Position numbers and translations under genes: made by a program. Shown piece by piece: positions 33,821 to 45,270 of a stretch of DNA of 64,000 bases (position 1 is its first letter; the number at the start of each line of letters is the position of its first letter). The stretch lies in the NCBI GenBank assembly GCA_028456385.1, contig JALNQF010000020.1, positions 62,001 to 126,000 of the forward strand, given 5' to 3'. The DNA comes from Ophiosphaerella korrae. Lineage: Eukaryota > Ascomycota > Dothideomycetes > Pleosporales > Phaeosphaeriaceae. The notes under the pieces are model-generated. The model did no database searches. It saw only the letters and a list, made by a program, of their open reading frames with translations, and had not been told where the DNA came from.

Positions 33821-35193
33821 ACGTGCTTACTCACGACTCGGCCCACCCCACCCAACCTGACTGATCTATCTGATCAATTGCGCCACAACCACACACTCAA
33901 ATCAGCTAGAATTCAACAAGTAGATAGATTAGATTGATTTACATTGGCGCCTATTGTGGCCAAGTATATGGCACTTACTACAAGTTGGTAGTGCGCGTTA
34001 GCGCACTTGGGATGAATTTGCCTGAAAGCTCCTCTCAGCTTCTTTAATTAATCTCTATCCCTCTTCAACTTAAATTGTGCCTCTAGAGGCTATATAATGT
34101 CTGTATCTGTCTTTCCTCTGTCTCTTGCGATAATTTTTAGCTTTAAGCTAAGCGTTTTTATGTACTAAAATCGCAGCTAAGTATATAGCTAACTTGCAGC
34201 CCTTAACAAGCTAAGATAGTGCTCGACTAGAGGGACCTTAAGATTGACGCTAAAGAATATTATTTAGTGCTAATTGCGCGTCCTTCTGTATCTAAGCTAG
34301 CAACTACCTTACGCATAGTAGCTACTACTATTATAAAGCTAGTCTTATTAAAGTTGTGCGTGTCGTTAATAAGCTTGTCGTTGACAAGTCTGAACTACGC
34401 TCTAATTGTAACTAGGTCTTTACATCTAGCTCGCTCTGAATTAAACTGTTGATCCTACTTAGTCTTGGGCTTAGACTAGCTCTTAATCTATTGTAATGCC
34501 TAATTGTGTCCAACTGGTTTGGAAGGTGGATCTTGTCTGCGCGCAGAGAGGATGTTAAGAGGTAGCTGGAAGACAATAGTACTTGCCGTAGGCCACAGGA
34601 GATAGTGAAGGGATGACAGATAGTATTCGATAGTACCACTAGTATCTAAGGGAGAATAATACTTGCTTTACTCTCTTCGCAAGTATCGAGCCTTTTATGC
34701 GCCTATGTAGCGCACCGGCCCCGCTTTAGATTACAACTATACAATGTCATGATCTTTGGTGTATCGGCCCCGCCCCCAACTTGTACCAGAGTTCACGAGA
34801 GTCTCGAGTGTTCAACGAACCCTCGTTACAGAGGAGAACGTTAGCTATACGACGTACGTTAATAACTTAAAGTGAAAAGCTACGTTGATTAAGGTCTAAG
34901 ATCTAATCTACAAGGGACTGCTCTTTAGATAGTGATAGCTTTTAAAGTCTGAGGTGGGCGTCGCGCATAGACGGACACCCTGCAAGCCGGCGCTGAACTG
35001 TTGTACGAGAGATATTGTAGAGCATCGCAGCGCAATGCTGACTTTGTATACAACGAGTTTGTATAGCTTAGGCCGCGAGAAGTGCTCTACCTTCTTTTTG
35101 AGGTTATTGGGCACGTTTTGTGGGCGCTATGGTGGATAGGATAGAGGAGAGACTTGTTACATTAGGTGGGTGGCCGGATCGTGAGTAAGCCGT
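33821..35193 (-). mobile_element. Fot1/pogo-like DNA transposon, copy 1, RIP-damaged
   Basis: The left end ACGTGCTTACTCACGACTCG and the right end, read inverted, ACGGCTTACTCACGATCCGG form terminal inverted repeats. Both are bordered by TA, the target duplication of the Tc1/mariner-pogo superfamily. The interior aligns by eye with copy 2 (38951-40438). Coding remnants lie on the minus strand near the right end. The transposase start that reads ATG GCG CCC ACA AAA in copy 2 is ATA here (G-to-A). The body is AT/TA-rich with many stops, as expected after RIP. A solo LTR (34553-34830) interrupts it; without that insert the copy is about 1.1 kb, so it was probably already deleted relative to a full-length (roughly 1.9 kb) element. 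Confidence 0.75.
34553..34830. mobile_element. Solo LTR nested in transposon copy 1
   Basis: 278 bp beginning TGTTAAGAGG and ending CTCGTTACA, so it has TG...CA termini. It is flanked on both sides by the exact 5-bp duplication GAGGA (34548-34552 and 34831-34835). Copy 2 of the host transposon has the empty site (GAGAGGAGAACG), which proves this is an insertion. No internal retroelement sequence is present, so it is a solo LTR left by recombination. Superfamily not determined. Confidence 0.85.
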
Positions 35194-35195
35194 TA

Positions 35196-36566
35196 CCACA
35201 ATAGCAAACCTTTAGTAAGTTCTACCATTCCAGTAGCTACGGTGCTAACATCATTACTATCTGGCACCACTTTCGACCTTGGTGAATCATCCAATTGACA
35301 CCCTGCTGATGAACGCCAATTAATGCCCGTGGTTGCACCGGTGCTGGGAAGAGCTGCATGTCAGCAGCCACAGCCACTCTACGTGTTATGCGCGAACGGC
35401 GTTGGCTTCTTCCTCATCGGTCGGCCGACTTACGCCCGTCTCGCGTGGTGGCCGGTCATGCACGAGGTCCGACGAGCTCCTGCCCGTGAATGAAGTGATT
35501 CCAAATTTTGAACCGTATCGATTCACTATTCTGTGGAGCAGCTTTTTGCTAGTTTTTTGGTACATGAGCTCGACAATCGGTCAACGTAACCCGTGCAATC
35601 ATAGGTTAACCCCCCCTGTAGTGGAGCATTATCGGCATACTACCTAGGTATGTTGTCAGTGCCTCGTAAAACCTGAAGTAACAAAGAGCAAGGACTAAAA
35701 TACCGTCCCGATAGACGTGAGATAATCGACCACTTCTATTATTAGCACTTATGCGAAAAATGCGGCTATCGACAACTACAAAGGTCTTACTTATGGAAGT
35801 TGCGTATTCTAGCGGCAGGGTATATGTCGGATCAAGCTTGGCCGGAGAGTAGTCTCATATCTCGGAAGACTAAGAACTGACTCGCCCAGTCTTCCAACCT
35901 CGCAAGGGGTATTCAAGCCTGTTATCGGATCTAGTTAACGACTGAACAAAAGTCAGCAATCAACAATGGGAAGATCAAGGTTGTGAACCTGAGCCCAATA
36001 ACCAAATTTGCCAAGCGGGTACCAGCCGTATTCATCAATCACACTACGGACAGTCAGGTGTCCACTATCTAGAGGCCAAATTGAAAGTTTCTCAGGCTCT
36101 CCGTATCCGTCGCTACAGGTTAAACCAATCTCAAAGTATGAGCAAACCAGGCAGATGAGAAAGAACAGATTTCAAAGTAGGCCAGCGGATACCCCGGAAA
36201 AGTGAACAAGAATGTGTTCAAAAACTCGGCGATGCCTCACTAAAAAGTGATTCATATTTTGGGAGGCCAAAGTCAATTTGGCCCTGTGAAAGAAAATAAT
36301 GCTCGCAGTTTCAGAACATGTGTGCAAGATTTACGTTGTTAAAATACACTCGTAAAACGACCCCACAAAAAAAACCAATTCATTATGTTACTGAAATCGA
36401 TTGGCGGGTGATGAATCATGCAAATAGCGCACTGAAAGCAATATATCAGACGGGAGGGATTACTTCAGATAGCGATGCCCATATACCCGCAAACGACTGC
36501 AGAAAGCTACTACCCAAAAAAAAAAACTATTCAAGACAAAGTGTAGCTATATTTCAGGTATTCGCC
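35196..36566. other. Spacer inside the transposon island
   Basis: No supported gene. A TACCTAGGTA palindrome lies near 35641. ORFs up to 104 codons (35333-35647) show no domain and are probably chance. Confidence 0.4.
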
Positions 36567-37184
36567 AATGTGGGTTATAAGCGAGCGACGAATACAAGCG
36601 AGTGACGAGCCCCAAAATACACCTAAAACCCAGATTTTTACTGCGAAATATCTCTACATCAACTCTAATAAATAATATAGATTCCTAGACGCAGCTTTCT
36701 ATATTCATTCCAAAGGTAATAATATGTCGGTAGGCTCGATACTCCTCTAGATGGCTATGCATCTGGTAGTAGATGGGCAGCCGTACATCACGTACGGCCG
36801 AGGGGGTGAGGCAAAGATAGTATCTATTCTGTTGACTTGCCTCTCCCTCGTAACGAGAGAGAGGCGTTATATGCCCCTGAAGTATCGGGCCGAATAGTTA
36901 CGTAAGATAAGCAACTTATACGTACGGACATAATAGGTATTTTAAATAATATATAAAACATAAAGTAAGTTACTAAAAGTTAGGGTGCCAAAATAGAGCT
37001 GAAAAAAACATAAAATAGAATATCTTTAGATTATCCTGGTTCTATATCCTATGAATATAACAATACGCTCTACGGAAGTATTATATAGCTGTTGTAGAGA
37101 TATTTCACAGCAAAAATCTGGATTTTGGGTGTATTTTGGGGCTCGTCACTCGCTTGTATTCGTCACTCGCTTATAACCCACATT
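36567..37184. mobile_element. 618-bp element with 92-bp terminal inverted repeats
   Basis: The left arm 36567-36658 and the right arm 37093-37184 are inverted copies of equal length. I find five differences and all are transitions. The ends read AATGTGGGTTATAAGCGAG. Each arm holds an internal near-repeat GCGAGYGACGA. The central 434 bp is AT-rich with no ORF. The structure fits a non-autonomous MITE or foldback-type element. A clear target duplication is not visible; a 2-bp AT is possible if the true end is GTGGG. Confidence 0.8.
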
Positions 37185-38950
37185 ATATTTGTAAGGAGTA
37201 TATGATAGGGTTTTGATGCTTGATTGTTTGAAACATCTGTCACCAACCAACATCTCTCATTTAGGCTCAGTACTCTTGGTGTTGTTGCCAGCAGCATGAA
37301 CATTTGAGACCAAGTTAAATATAGGTACAGATTGCTGAAGTGGGCTGACACGTAATGGGAAGGTGACAGCCTTTTTGATGATCCCCTACCAATGTGTGTG
37401 CCGGTAAGAAAACCGGTGCCGCATGACCGGCACGGCACACATGTATAATGTGAACGGTAGAACCTGGCCTCTATCTTATATGGTGTTCTCATACCCCCTA
37501 ATGATTGTATGGTACCCCTCTCATGAAGCAGACAGTGGCAAGGACACGTCATCACACTGCAGTTCAGCCATCGTTGGCCCCCCAGTATTGTCACTCGTTT
37601 CAAGGTGACAACCGATATGAAGAAGATCGATGTTCTGCGCAGCTAGTGGTTGAGGGAACTTGGTCGTAGGGTTGTGGTTGGCGCTCAGCTCGGGTAAAGG
37701 ATCAGGCTGGCAGTTATGTGTTGAATTGGATATTTCTACTTGAACTCTTGAGCCCGTTAGCACAATATATGTACTCGCTTGAATAAGATAAAATAGAGAC
37801 ATACGACAACGTGTAACCTTCTAAGGCTGGAGGTTTCATCGGAGCTGGGTGGGGATGCGCGCTGTTCTCCATGGCAAAATAAGATTGAATTGGAAAGTGA
37901 CTGAGAACCAGGCACTAGGTGCTTGCTGATCTTTTTATAAGTCCAATAATTCAAAAATTGTGAGTGCCTTTAGACTGGATATTGATAGAGTTTATTTGAA
38001 TACTTGAGGATAGATGGGTATTCCATGTTACTTGTTCATCTGGAGGGATGATTAGGGACTAGTATATCTGATTTGGGTGCTAGGAAGAAGCCACAAGCAC
38101 AACACTTTCCGTTCTGATTGTCCCGACGTGGACACAATCCCCATCATCTCCCGCCCCCCAGAGACCAATAATCTCTGCCAAGCATTCTTCTTATATACGC
38201 AACCCCGGGTAACCTACCAGTTCTAGAAAATATCTGGGCAAAATAGGGATGTGAGACCTAGAAATCCTCAGCCTTGGGCAATAGACAACGTGAGCAACAG
38301 CGGATTGGACCCTTGGCAAGACCAGACCACTACTGGTGTTCACGCGCAAATGCTCGTGAATGGAGAACTGCTCCGCATGGCTGAACTGTAGCATTCGTTA
38401 TATTCTGGTGATCAAGGACCCTGCCCTAAGGTCTAAGTTTATATCACCGATCAAAGCGGCGAAGACACCGATCTGAATGAAAATGAGAGTCAGGGGACTC
38501 GGGTATATTTACGTTTGTCTAGACTAGGTTAGTGGTTGCTAGCGACCCAATCACCCTAATGGAACATGCCGAAGTGTGCCTTGGCTAGGGTCATGCATGA
38601 TTCATGTGGATTCTAGAAGGGAGGCGTTCCGATGTCGATCGGATTAAGTAGAGACCAAAATGGTTCAATATGCTACATGTTGACCGTTAAATTATCGCCT
38701 GAAACCCACTATAATTTATTGAGGGCGGTACTATTTCGTATCTGCACCCTATGCCCTCTGCTTGAACAGGCCATCACTGTTGCTTCTACCTTCATATGAA
38801 GATCATCGAGGTTCTCGATACTCCAACGCGAAATTCATAGAACAAAATTTTGACTAAACGTGCAATTAAGCATCCCAGAGATTTAGCAATCGGACCAACG
38901 GTTTTTAGTAGTGCTGGTAATGGATAGCTCCCGCTGGGGCGGGTTTGGGG
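37185..38950. other. Spacer between repeats
   Basis: No gene that I can support. A 93-codon minus ORF (37521-37802) starts with a hydrophobic stretch but has no splice partner or family. An imperfect hairpin lies at 37392-37443 (ATGTGTGTGCCGGT pairing with ACCGGCACGGCACACAT). Confidence 0.4.
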
Positions 38951-40438
38951 CGGCCCACCCCACCACTCGGGCCAACCTGACTGATCTATCTGATCAATTG
39001 CGCCACCACCACACACTCAAAGCAGCTAGAATTCAACAAGTAGATAGATTAGATTGATTTGCATTGGCGCTTGTTGTAGCCAAGTATATAACACTTGCTA
39101 CAAGTTAGTAGTGCACGTTGGCGTACTTGGGACGCATCTACCTAACAGCTCCTCTCAGCTTCTTCAATCAATCTCTATCCTTCTTTAACTTAAATCGTGC
39201 CTCTAGAAGCTATATAACGTCTGTGCTTGTCTTTCCTCTATATCTTGCGATAATTTTTAGCTTTTAGCTAAGCATTTTTATAAGCCAAAGTTGTAGCTAA
39301 GTGTATAGCTAACTTGTAGCCTTTAACAAGATAAGATAGCGCTTAACTTAAGGGACTTTAAGATTAACGCTAAAGAATATCCTTTAGTATCTGTCACGCT
39401 ATAGGCCGCAGTAAGGCCGTAGCTGCGCAAGAGCGCAAGTGTTAGGCTTCGGCGCCTACAAGGCCCGCAGGGCTGTAGTAGTATTGCGATTGGCGCATAC
39501 TGAGCCGAGTGCCAAGGGCCAGTGGGCCTTTGTAACGATATATACTGTTCTACTCCGGTATTCAACGTTGTTGAATACTCATCTACCTTTTTGGGCTTGT
39601 TTGGCGCAGTGGAGTAGAGCTGCGGTCTAACAGCAAGACAAGGGCTCCGAGGGCCCTTAGACAATATATACTGTTCTGCTCCTGTATTCAACGTTGTTAA
39701 ATACTTGGTTACCTTTTTGGGTTTGTTTAGCGTAGTAGAGTAGAGCTGCGGTCTAACAGTATCTAAGTCTGTCTATAGAGCTAATTAATATTGTAAGGTG
39801 TTTCTATAACTAGTAGGCTTATATAGCTATTAATCTATAATAGTGCTAGTAGTAGTATATATGCGAGATCCTATACTCGTTGCGCGTATCGTTAACAAGC
39901 TTGAACTACGCTCTAATTGTAACTAAGTCTTTACATCTAGCTCTCTCTAAGTTAAACTTTTGATTCTACTTAGTCTTAAGCTTAGGCTAGCTCTCAATCT
40001 ATCGTAACGCCTAATTGTGTCTAACTAGTTTAGGAGGTAGATCCTGTCCGCGCACAGAGAGGAGAACGTCAGTCATACGACGTACGTTAATAACCTAAGG
40101 CAGAAAGCTACGTTAATCAAAGTCTAAGATCTAATCTACAAGAAACTCCTCTTTAGATAGTAATAGCTTTCGAAATCTGAGGTAGGCGTCGTGCATAGAC
40201 GGACACCCTGCAAGCTGGCGCTAAATTGTTCTACAAGAGATATTATAGAGCGTCGCAGCGCAATGCTGGCTTTGTATACGACGAGTTTGTATAGCTTAGG
40301 CCGCAAGAAGTACTCTCTTCTTTTTGGGGTGATTGGGCACGTTTTGTGGGCGCCATGGTAGATGGGATAGAGGAGAGATTTGTCAAATTAGGTGGGTGGC
40401 CCGAGTGGTGAGGTGGCCCGGGTCGTGAGTAAGCACGT
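38951..40438 (-). mobile_element. Fot1/pogo-like DNA transposon, copy 2, RIP-damaged
   Basis: The right terminus is complete: inverted it reads ACGTGCTTACTCACGACCCG, followed by the border TA at 40439-40440. The left terminus lacks about the outer 16 bp and begins within the same repeat (CGGCCCACCCCACCACTCGG). On the minus strand an intact ATG at 40356 starts MAPTKRAQ. Further in, about 40000-40080, broken frames read LLSVRGQDLPPKLV and related pieces that resemble the CENP-B-like DNA-binding part (HTH_CENPB) of Fot1/pogo transposases, with amber and opal codons where Trp and Arg/Gln codons are expected. A 367-bp solo LTR sits inside (39392-39758). No functional transposase remains. Confidence 0.75.
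39392..39758 (-). mobile_element. Second, unrelated solo LTR nested in transposon copy 2
   Basis: 367 bp. Read on the minus strand it starts TGTTAGACCG and ends TATAGCGTGACA, giving TG...CA ends. Both flanks carry the exact 5-bp duplication GTATC (39387-39391 and 39759-39763). It differs in sequence and insertion site from the LTR in copy 1. It contains a diverged internal duplication of about 97 bp (39537-39633 and 39662-39759), each unit holding TATTCAACGTTGTTRAATA and ending GCGGTCTAACA. Confidence 0.82.
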
Positions 40439-40587
40439 TATTTATCCGGTTGCTACACGTTGCACTCCCATTCGGATCGCCACCTCAATTCGCATATGCT
40501 GTAGGAGTTGCGACTTTTTCAATGTCTACAACTGGCTACAGGTAAAATTACGCTGTAAGACGCCCATCTAAGGGTCTCTAGCCCACC

Positions 40588-41945
40588 ATGGCAAATCGCG
40601 CCTTCGATAGTGCCAATCTGGGAGGCTATGGCTTCGAATCGTATCCTACCAAGCGGGTGGAGTTGCCGCCAACATGGGCTCTTCTGGTCGCGCTAGGTTT
40701 CTTGATTGGCGCAATGAGTTTCTGGGTATGGCAAGGCCTTCACGTCGTACCATTCGTGCAGGGGCACAGCTGACATGCTATTAATCGATAGATCTACATA
40801 GCTTTAAATCTATTTGCACCTACTCCTCGTGCACCGCGCCGTTCCGAAAAGCAGTATACGACCATATTACCCGACGGGTCACGGAGTGAACCCAAAGCGT
40901 TACCATGTTGGTTGGACAAATGGGCTGCAGAGAAAGAGTCGGCAAAGAAGGAGGCAGCAAAACAAGCAGGCGCCAACATCATTGTGCCACCACAAATGCC
41001 AATTGAAAAGCCAGAACTATTCATGAGTGTCGTCGTGCCTGCGTACAATGAAGAGGACCGGCTCGAAGGCATGCTAGAAGAGGCAGTCGAGTTCTTGGAG
41101 GGCGCTTATGGTGGGGCACACGAGGGGGAGACAGACTCAAGGAAAGAGAAGGGCTGGGAGATTTTGATCATCAGTGACGGCAGCAAGGACTCAACGGTTG
41201 ACAAAGCCTTGGATTTTGCAAAAGAGCACCAGCTCAGCCAACATCCCGCCTCGAAACCTGGCCCTTGGTCGAAGAAGGGCAGCACCAAAACACCGCACTC
41301 AACACATATACCACATGGCAGTATACGCGTCATCACTCTGGAAGAGAACCGTGGAAAGGGTGGGGCAGTGACTCATGGCATGAGGCATGTCCGCGGCCAA
41401 TACATTGTCTTTGCGGATGCCGATGGCGCAAGTCGTTTTGGTGATCTTGGTAAGATGGTGGAGGGATGTAAGAAGATTGAGGATAAACATGGCCGCGGCG
41501 TCGCCATTGGCAGTCGAGCACATCTAGTCGGCAGCGAGGCTGTTGTAAAGGTACGGTTGACCATTACCAACCATTTGGGCATCCTACTAATGGCAAACAG
41601 CGTTCGAAGCTACGGAACTTTCTCATGCACTCTTTTCATATTCTCCTCCGCATTATGACACCGCCGGCCACCGCTCGCATAAAGGATACGCAATGCGGAT
41701 TCAAGCTTTTCTCCCGGCCCACCTTACCTTACATTATTCCATACATGCACTCTGAAGGCTGGATCTTCGATGTGGAGATGCTGATGCTGGCCGAGAGTGC
41801 GGACATCGCCATGATTGAAGTCGCAATTGGGTGGAAAGAGGTCATGGGTAGCAAGCTGAACGTTGTGTGGGATAGCATAGGAATGGCATGGGGCTTGGCG
41901 TTACTCAGGGCTTGTTGGCTATTAGGGATTTACAAGAGAGACTAG
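40588..41945 (+). CDS. ALG5: Dolichyl-phosphate beta-glucosyltransferase (Alg5)
   Basis: Three exons, 40588..40725, 40792..41550 and 41601..41945; introns 66 nt (GTATGG...GATAG) and 50 nt (GTACGG, CTAAT branch, ACAG), both phase 0; 413 aa. The first splice completes a single N-terminal membrane helix (TWALLVALGFLIGAMSFW joined to IYIALNLFAPTPR). The GT2 domain follows: SVVVPAYNEE at residue 125, DGS at 175, the metal-binding DAD at 255-257, then KDTQCGFKLFSR and SEGWIFDVEML. In the family the enzyme transfers glucose from UDP-glucose to dolichyl phosphate at the cytosolic face of the ER, making the donor for N-glycan glucosylation. A 61-codon ORF at 40588 would end early without the first splice. 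Confidence 0.93.
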
Positions 41946-42766
41946 GTAGATGGTTGTTGAGGAATAGGGGTCAGTAGAATTGTCATGAAACTAAAATCAT
42001 ATGTCCTATCACACTCGATTAGCATCGCTTGTCCTGGGTAGAACACCCATGCCAACACACAAAGCTCACAAAATAGATAAGATGCAATATGTAAATATCT
42101 GACTAGCCCGCTGACCCAAAGTCACATTGAAGCGAACGCACCTCCAAAATTTAATTTTTTTTGAACCAGCTGAGAGAAAGAAGCGCAGTATTACAACAGA
42201 CAGTACATGAAGTTCTCACTGCCCTTACTCACAATATCTCGGCTTAACCAAGGTGCGTCCAGCATACCTGCAGGAGATTCCCCCGCCCGCCCGCCCGCTC
42301 CCCCATCATAAGTCAACTAATTTTTGCAATCCGCCACGGAATCTGCATTTGCGCTTTACTAAGTTGGCTGCCCCTATTCGCCTCCTTTGTGGGCTCTACT
42401 AAACAGACGCGGCGCCGGGGAGGGGGGGGGGGGAGTGGGAGTTGGGTTGGGTTGGGTTGGGTTAAACAGGCGGAGTGTAAGTTTCCATCACAACGAGGGA
42501 GATAGACGTAAAAACTGACTTTGTTACTGGGGGGGGGGGGGGGGGGGGGGGGGTATACCGGGGGCGTGTACTGAGGATGCGAATGCGTGCGCATGGGGAT
42601 TGCATGGGTTGTTTATGAGTGCCGAGCGGAGACCGAGTCCTGCCGACGCGGGCTGGTGGTTATGTACACATACGCAAGGGCGCGTGTTGCTTTTGGGATA
42701 TATGTCTTACGCCACGTCATGTCTTCGTTCCTTAATTGGAACCCTTATTTTTACAGCCATGTCCCG
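41946..42766. other. Convergent spacer with long G tracts
   Basis: 3' regions of ALG5 and the Acinus-like gene. It contains a G12 tract (42422-42433), four to five TTGGG units (42442-42463) and a G25 tract (42529-42553), all G-quadruplex-prone. No gene seen. Confidence 0.6.
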
Positions 42767-44646
42767 TCAACCTTGACCCCTCCAGCCACCTCTCCAACCT
42801 CCTCCTCTGCCACGGCCCCTAAAACCGCCTCTTGGCCTGTAATCCGCAGCCCATGGGCCCCGATCATCACCAACCTCAACAATCCTGTCTTGCTCATCGA
42901 AACTAAACTTGAACTTGATTTCTGCTCTTATGCCGCGGCCCTTGCGCGTCTCGCCTGGCGCCCAATCCCTGCTGGTCTCGGCGTCGAGTTCGGCTCTGCG
43001 GGAGGCGGCAATCTTGTCAGAGACAGGGAGGAAGTAGAGAGAAGGCTTGGTGGACGTGGAGTCGAAAAGCTGGTCGAGAGTCTGAAACGATTGGGCGATG
43101 TCGTGGCGGGTGTCGGACGTGGGCGTTGGGACGGGGATGGAGGGACGACGAGTGTTGCGGGGACCGCGCGGGGCGTCTGGAGGAGCACATGCATCGCCGA
43201 CTTCATGGAAGGAGGCAGTGTCGGGGCTTGGGTAGGTGACTTCAAAGCGCTTCATGGGAATGGATTTGCCGGCTGTTCGGGCGTCCTTCTCAGCGGTGAT
43301 GGCGGCCTCTTCTTCTTGGATCCAGCTTATTACAGAATCGGAGGGGATGAAGTCGGCCCAGAGCTCTTTACGGTTGCCTTCGGGGGGCCAGATTGAGCCG
43401 TGGAGGGAGGCACGGACGCGTGTGGCAGCAGCTGTGGTTGTGAAGAGGACGAGAGCGTGGGTTTTCATGGGATCGAGGAAGAGGGACTCGACTATTGAGG
43501 CGTCTGGTGGTGAGTTGGATGATGGAGAGGCGAGGGACACGAGGTGAGTGCGAAGCTGTTCGGGGCGTAGTGGGCGCATGAAGTTGCGGATGTAGAGAGC
43601 TGATGTGGCTGGGTGCAAGGCAGGCGCTACTGGTCTGTCATCTTGAAGAGCTTCCCGATACTCACCCTCCGTGCTGGGCTTAACCAGATCCTTATACCTG
43701 TCTGTGTTCTCTTTCCTTGAAGGCTTGCTGTCGGCTTCATGGGCTGGTGGTTCGACGGCGTGGGTGCCATTGCCATTTGTATGGTCTTCGTTATTAGCAG
43801 CAGCGTTGGTCTCCTCTTCTGGTTGTCTCTGCTCTATGACTACATCATCGTCTTCCTTGAGATGAACTTCTGGCGCAGGCCCTTGGCCTGGCCTATGCTT
43901 CTTTGCTTTGATGTCATGCGCTGGTAGATCCGGGGAATCACTCCTCCTCTTGCGCTTCCTTGAATCTGCCTCCAGCTCCTCGGTATTCAGCCTTGATGTC
44001 TCTGCCGTTGAGCGCTCAGGTATCGTTGACAGCTCTGGTCGTTCAACTGACGGCTCCTCGAGATTGCCTGGTGTTGGCGTAGTGTCTTCTGTGACGGTAT
44101 CTGCGATGTTCTTGAAGGCCTCTGGTTCTTGTCGCCCAAGCTGCACAGCCTCAGCAATTATCCTGGGGCCATCTGGTAACTTGCTTACGGGCTCATCCTG
44201 CTTCTCGCCTGTCACCTCTTCATCCTCCGGCTTGGTGATCTTGGGCACCACACCGTTTTCAGGGTCAGCAGGCGCAGCACTAAAACCTTCAGTAGGCTGA
44301 ACCGTACCCGGCTCCTCATCCATTGTTGTGTCTTCCGTAGATTGCTCCATAACCTTGTACGCATCGGGCGCAGAAACATCGCTGTCAATGTGAGAGACCT
44401 CCTCGCGGTTGGCGTCAATCGTCGCAACTAGTTCTGTATCACGTCAGGGCGCAACCTGACAAAGCCAAACAAACTCATACCGCTGGCATCAGAAAGCGCA
44501 GATGCAGGCGTATCGCCGCCCTCATCATCATGCTTCTCCAACCTCTCGATGATATGCACCTTGCGCGTTAACCCTGTACTGGGGATCCCTCTATCCTTGA
44601 GCAGCTGGCGCAGCTGCGAGACAGTTTGCTGGCTGTAATCAGCCAT
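42767..44646 (-). CDS. Acinus-like SAP and RRM domain protein
   Basis: Two exons, 44646..44481 and 44433..42767; 47-nt phase-1 intron (GTATGA, CTGAC branch, ACAG); 610 aa. Residues about 8-42 are a SAP DNA-binding motif (TVSQLRQLLKDRGIPSTGLTRKVHIIERLEKH). A long acidic, low-complexity region with basic NLS-like patches (SRKRKRRSDSP) follows. Around 335-430 lies an RRM-like domain (ALYIRNFMRPLRPEQLRTHL, THALVLFTTTAAATRVRASLHG) and near 520-545 a segment LYFLPVSDKIAASRRAEL that fits the RSB motif by which Acinus binds RNPS1. The C-terminus is an RGG-rich tail (GGFRGRGRGGGWRGG). The order SAP-RRM-RSB is that of Acinus, part of the ASAP splicing/exon-junction complex. Assignment by domain order; 1:1 orthology not proved. 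Confidence 0.8.
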
Positions 44647-45270
44647 GATCCCAACGCCGACGGGACGTAAGTCGTGATCCTACAAACGATTAGCAGAAAA
44701 AGAGTCGCCTACAAAAAGGGCGGCTGGTAAATGGGCGCTGGGTTGAGCGCGCGGGTTGTGGTGTGCAAGTGAGAGTGGGCCGCGAACGGATTGTCTGAAT
44801 GTTGCGCGTCGGGAACGTGCACTAGTGCGAGCTTGGCGTGCAGGGAAGCGTGCGCCACGTGGGGCGCCGGTGGGCAAGGCTTGCCGAGAGGATCTGTGGA
44901 CGATCGTAATGCTTCGGTCCGAGATTGGTGGCAGGGCATGCATATAATAGATAATGTACTACAAATTCAATCGACTTGAAATCTTCCATTTCCTGCTCCT
45001 GCTATATATCAAACCACCGCTCGGGCCAAAAAACAAAAAAAAAATGCAGATATACTTTTATTCACATATTTTACTACTATATCTCCCTCCGAACGCTATG
45101 AAACACGGCTCGCAAGCCAGTCAGGTTTATCCACCACCCACAACAAAGGAAAAAAAAAAAAGGAACGCCATTCGCAATGCAAGTGCTGTCAAATATGCAT
45201 AGTTGCTCGCCATATTCACAAGCGGCCCCGCCTTTTTTTTTTTTTTTTTTTTTTTTTGTACAATGCGTTT
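44647..45270. other. Spacer with a T25 tract
   Basis: Upstream region of the Acinus-like gene and 3' region of the GRAM-VASt gene. A T25 run at 45233-45257 lies just beyond the latter's stop. No gene is supported. Confidence 0.5.

Noticed and set aside
37521..37802. 93-codon minus ORF with a hydrophobic start
   Set aside because: A weak signal-like stretch only; no splice partner, no known family, inside repeat-rich sequence.
39595..39633. tRNA-like A box (TGGCGCAGTGG) suggesting a SINE
   Set aside because: No B box or tail; the exact GTATC duplications and TG...CA ends fit a solo LTR better.
42442..42463. TTGGG repeats as an internal telomere remnant
   Set aside because: The expected fungal telomere unit is TTAGGG; this is a different simple repeat flanked by G homopolymers.
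42587..43396. 269-codon plus ORF opposite the Acinus-like gene
   Set aside because: Antisense of the RGG/RRM coding region; the minus strand has clear domains.
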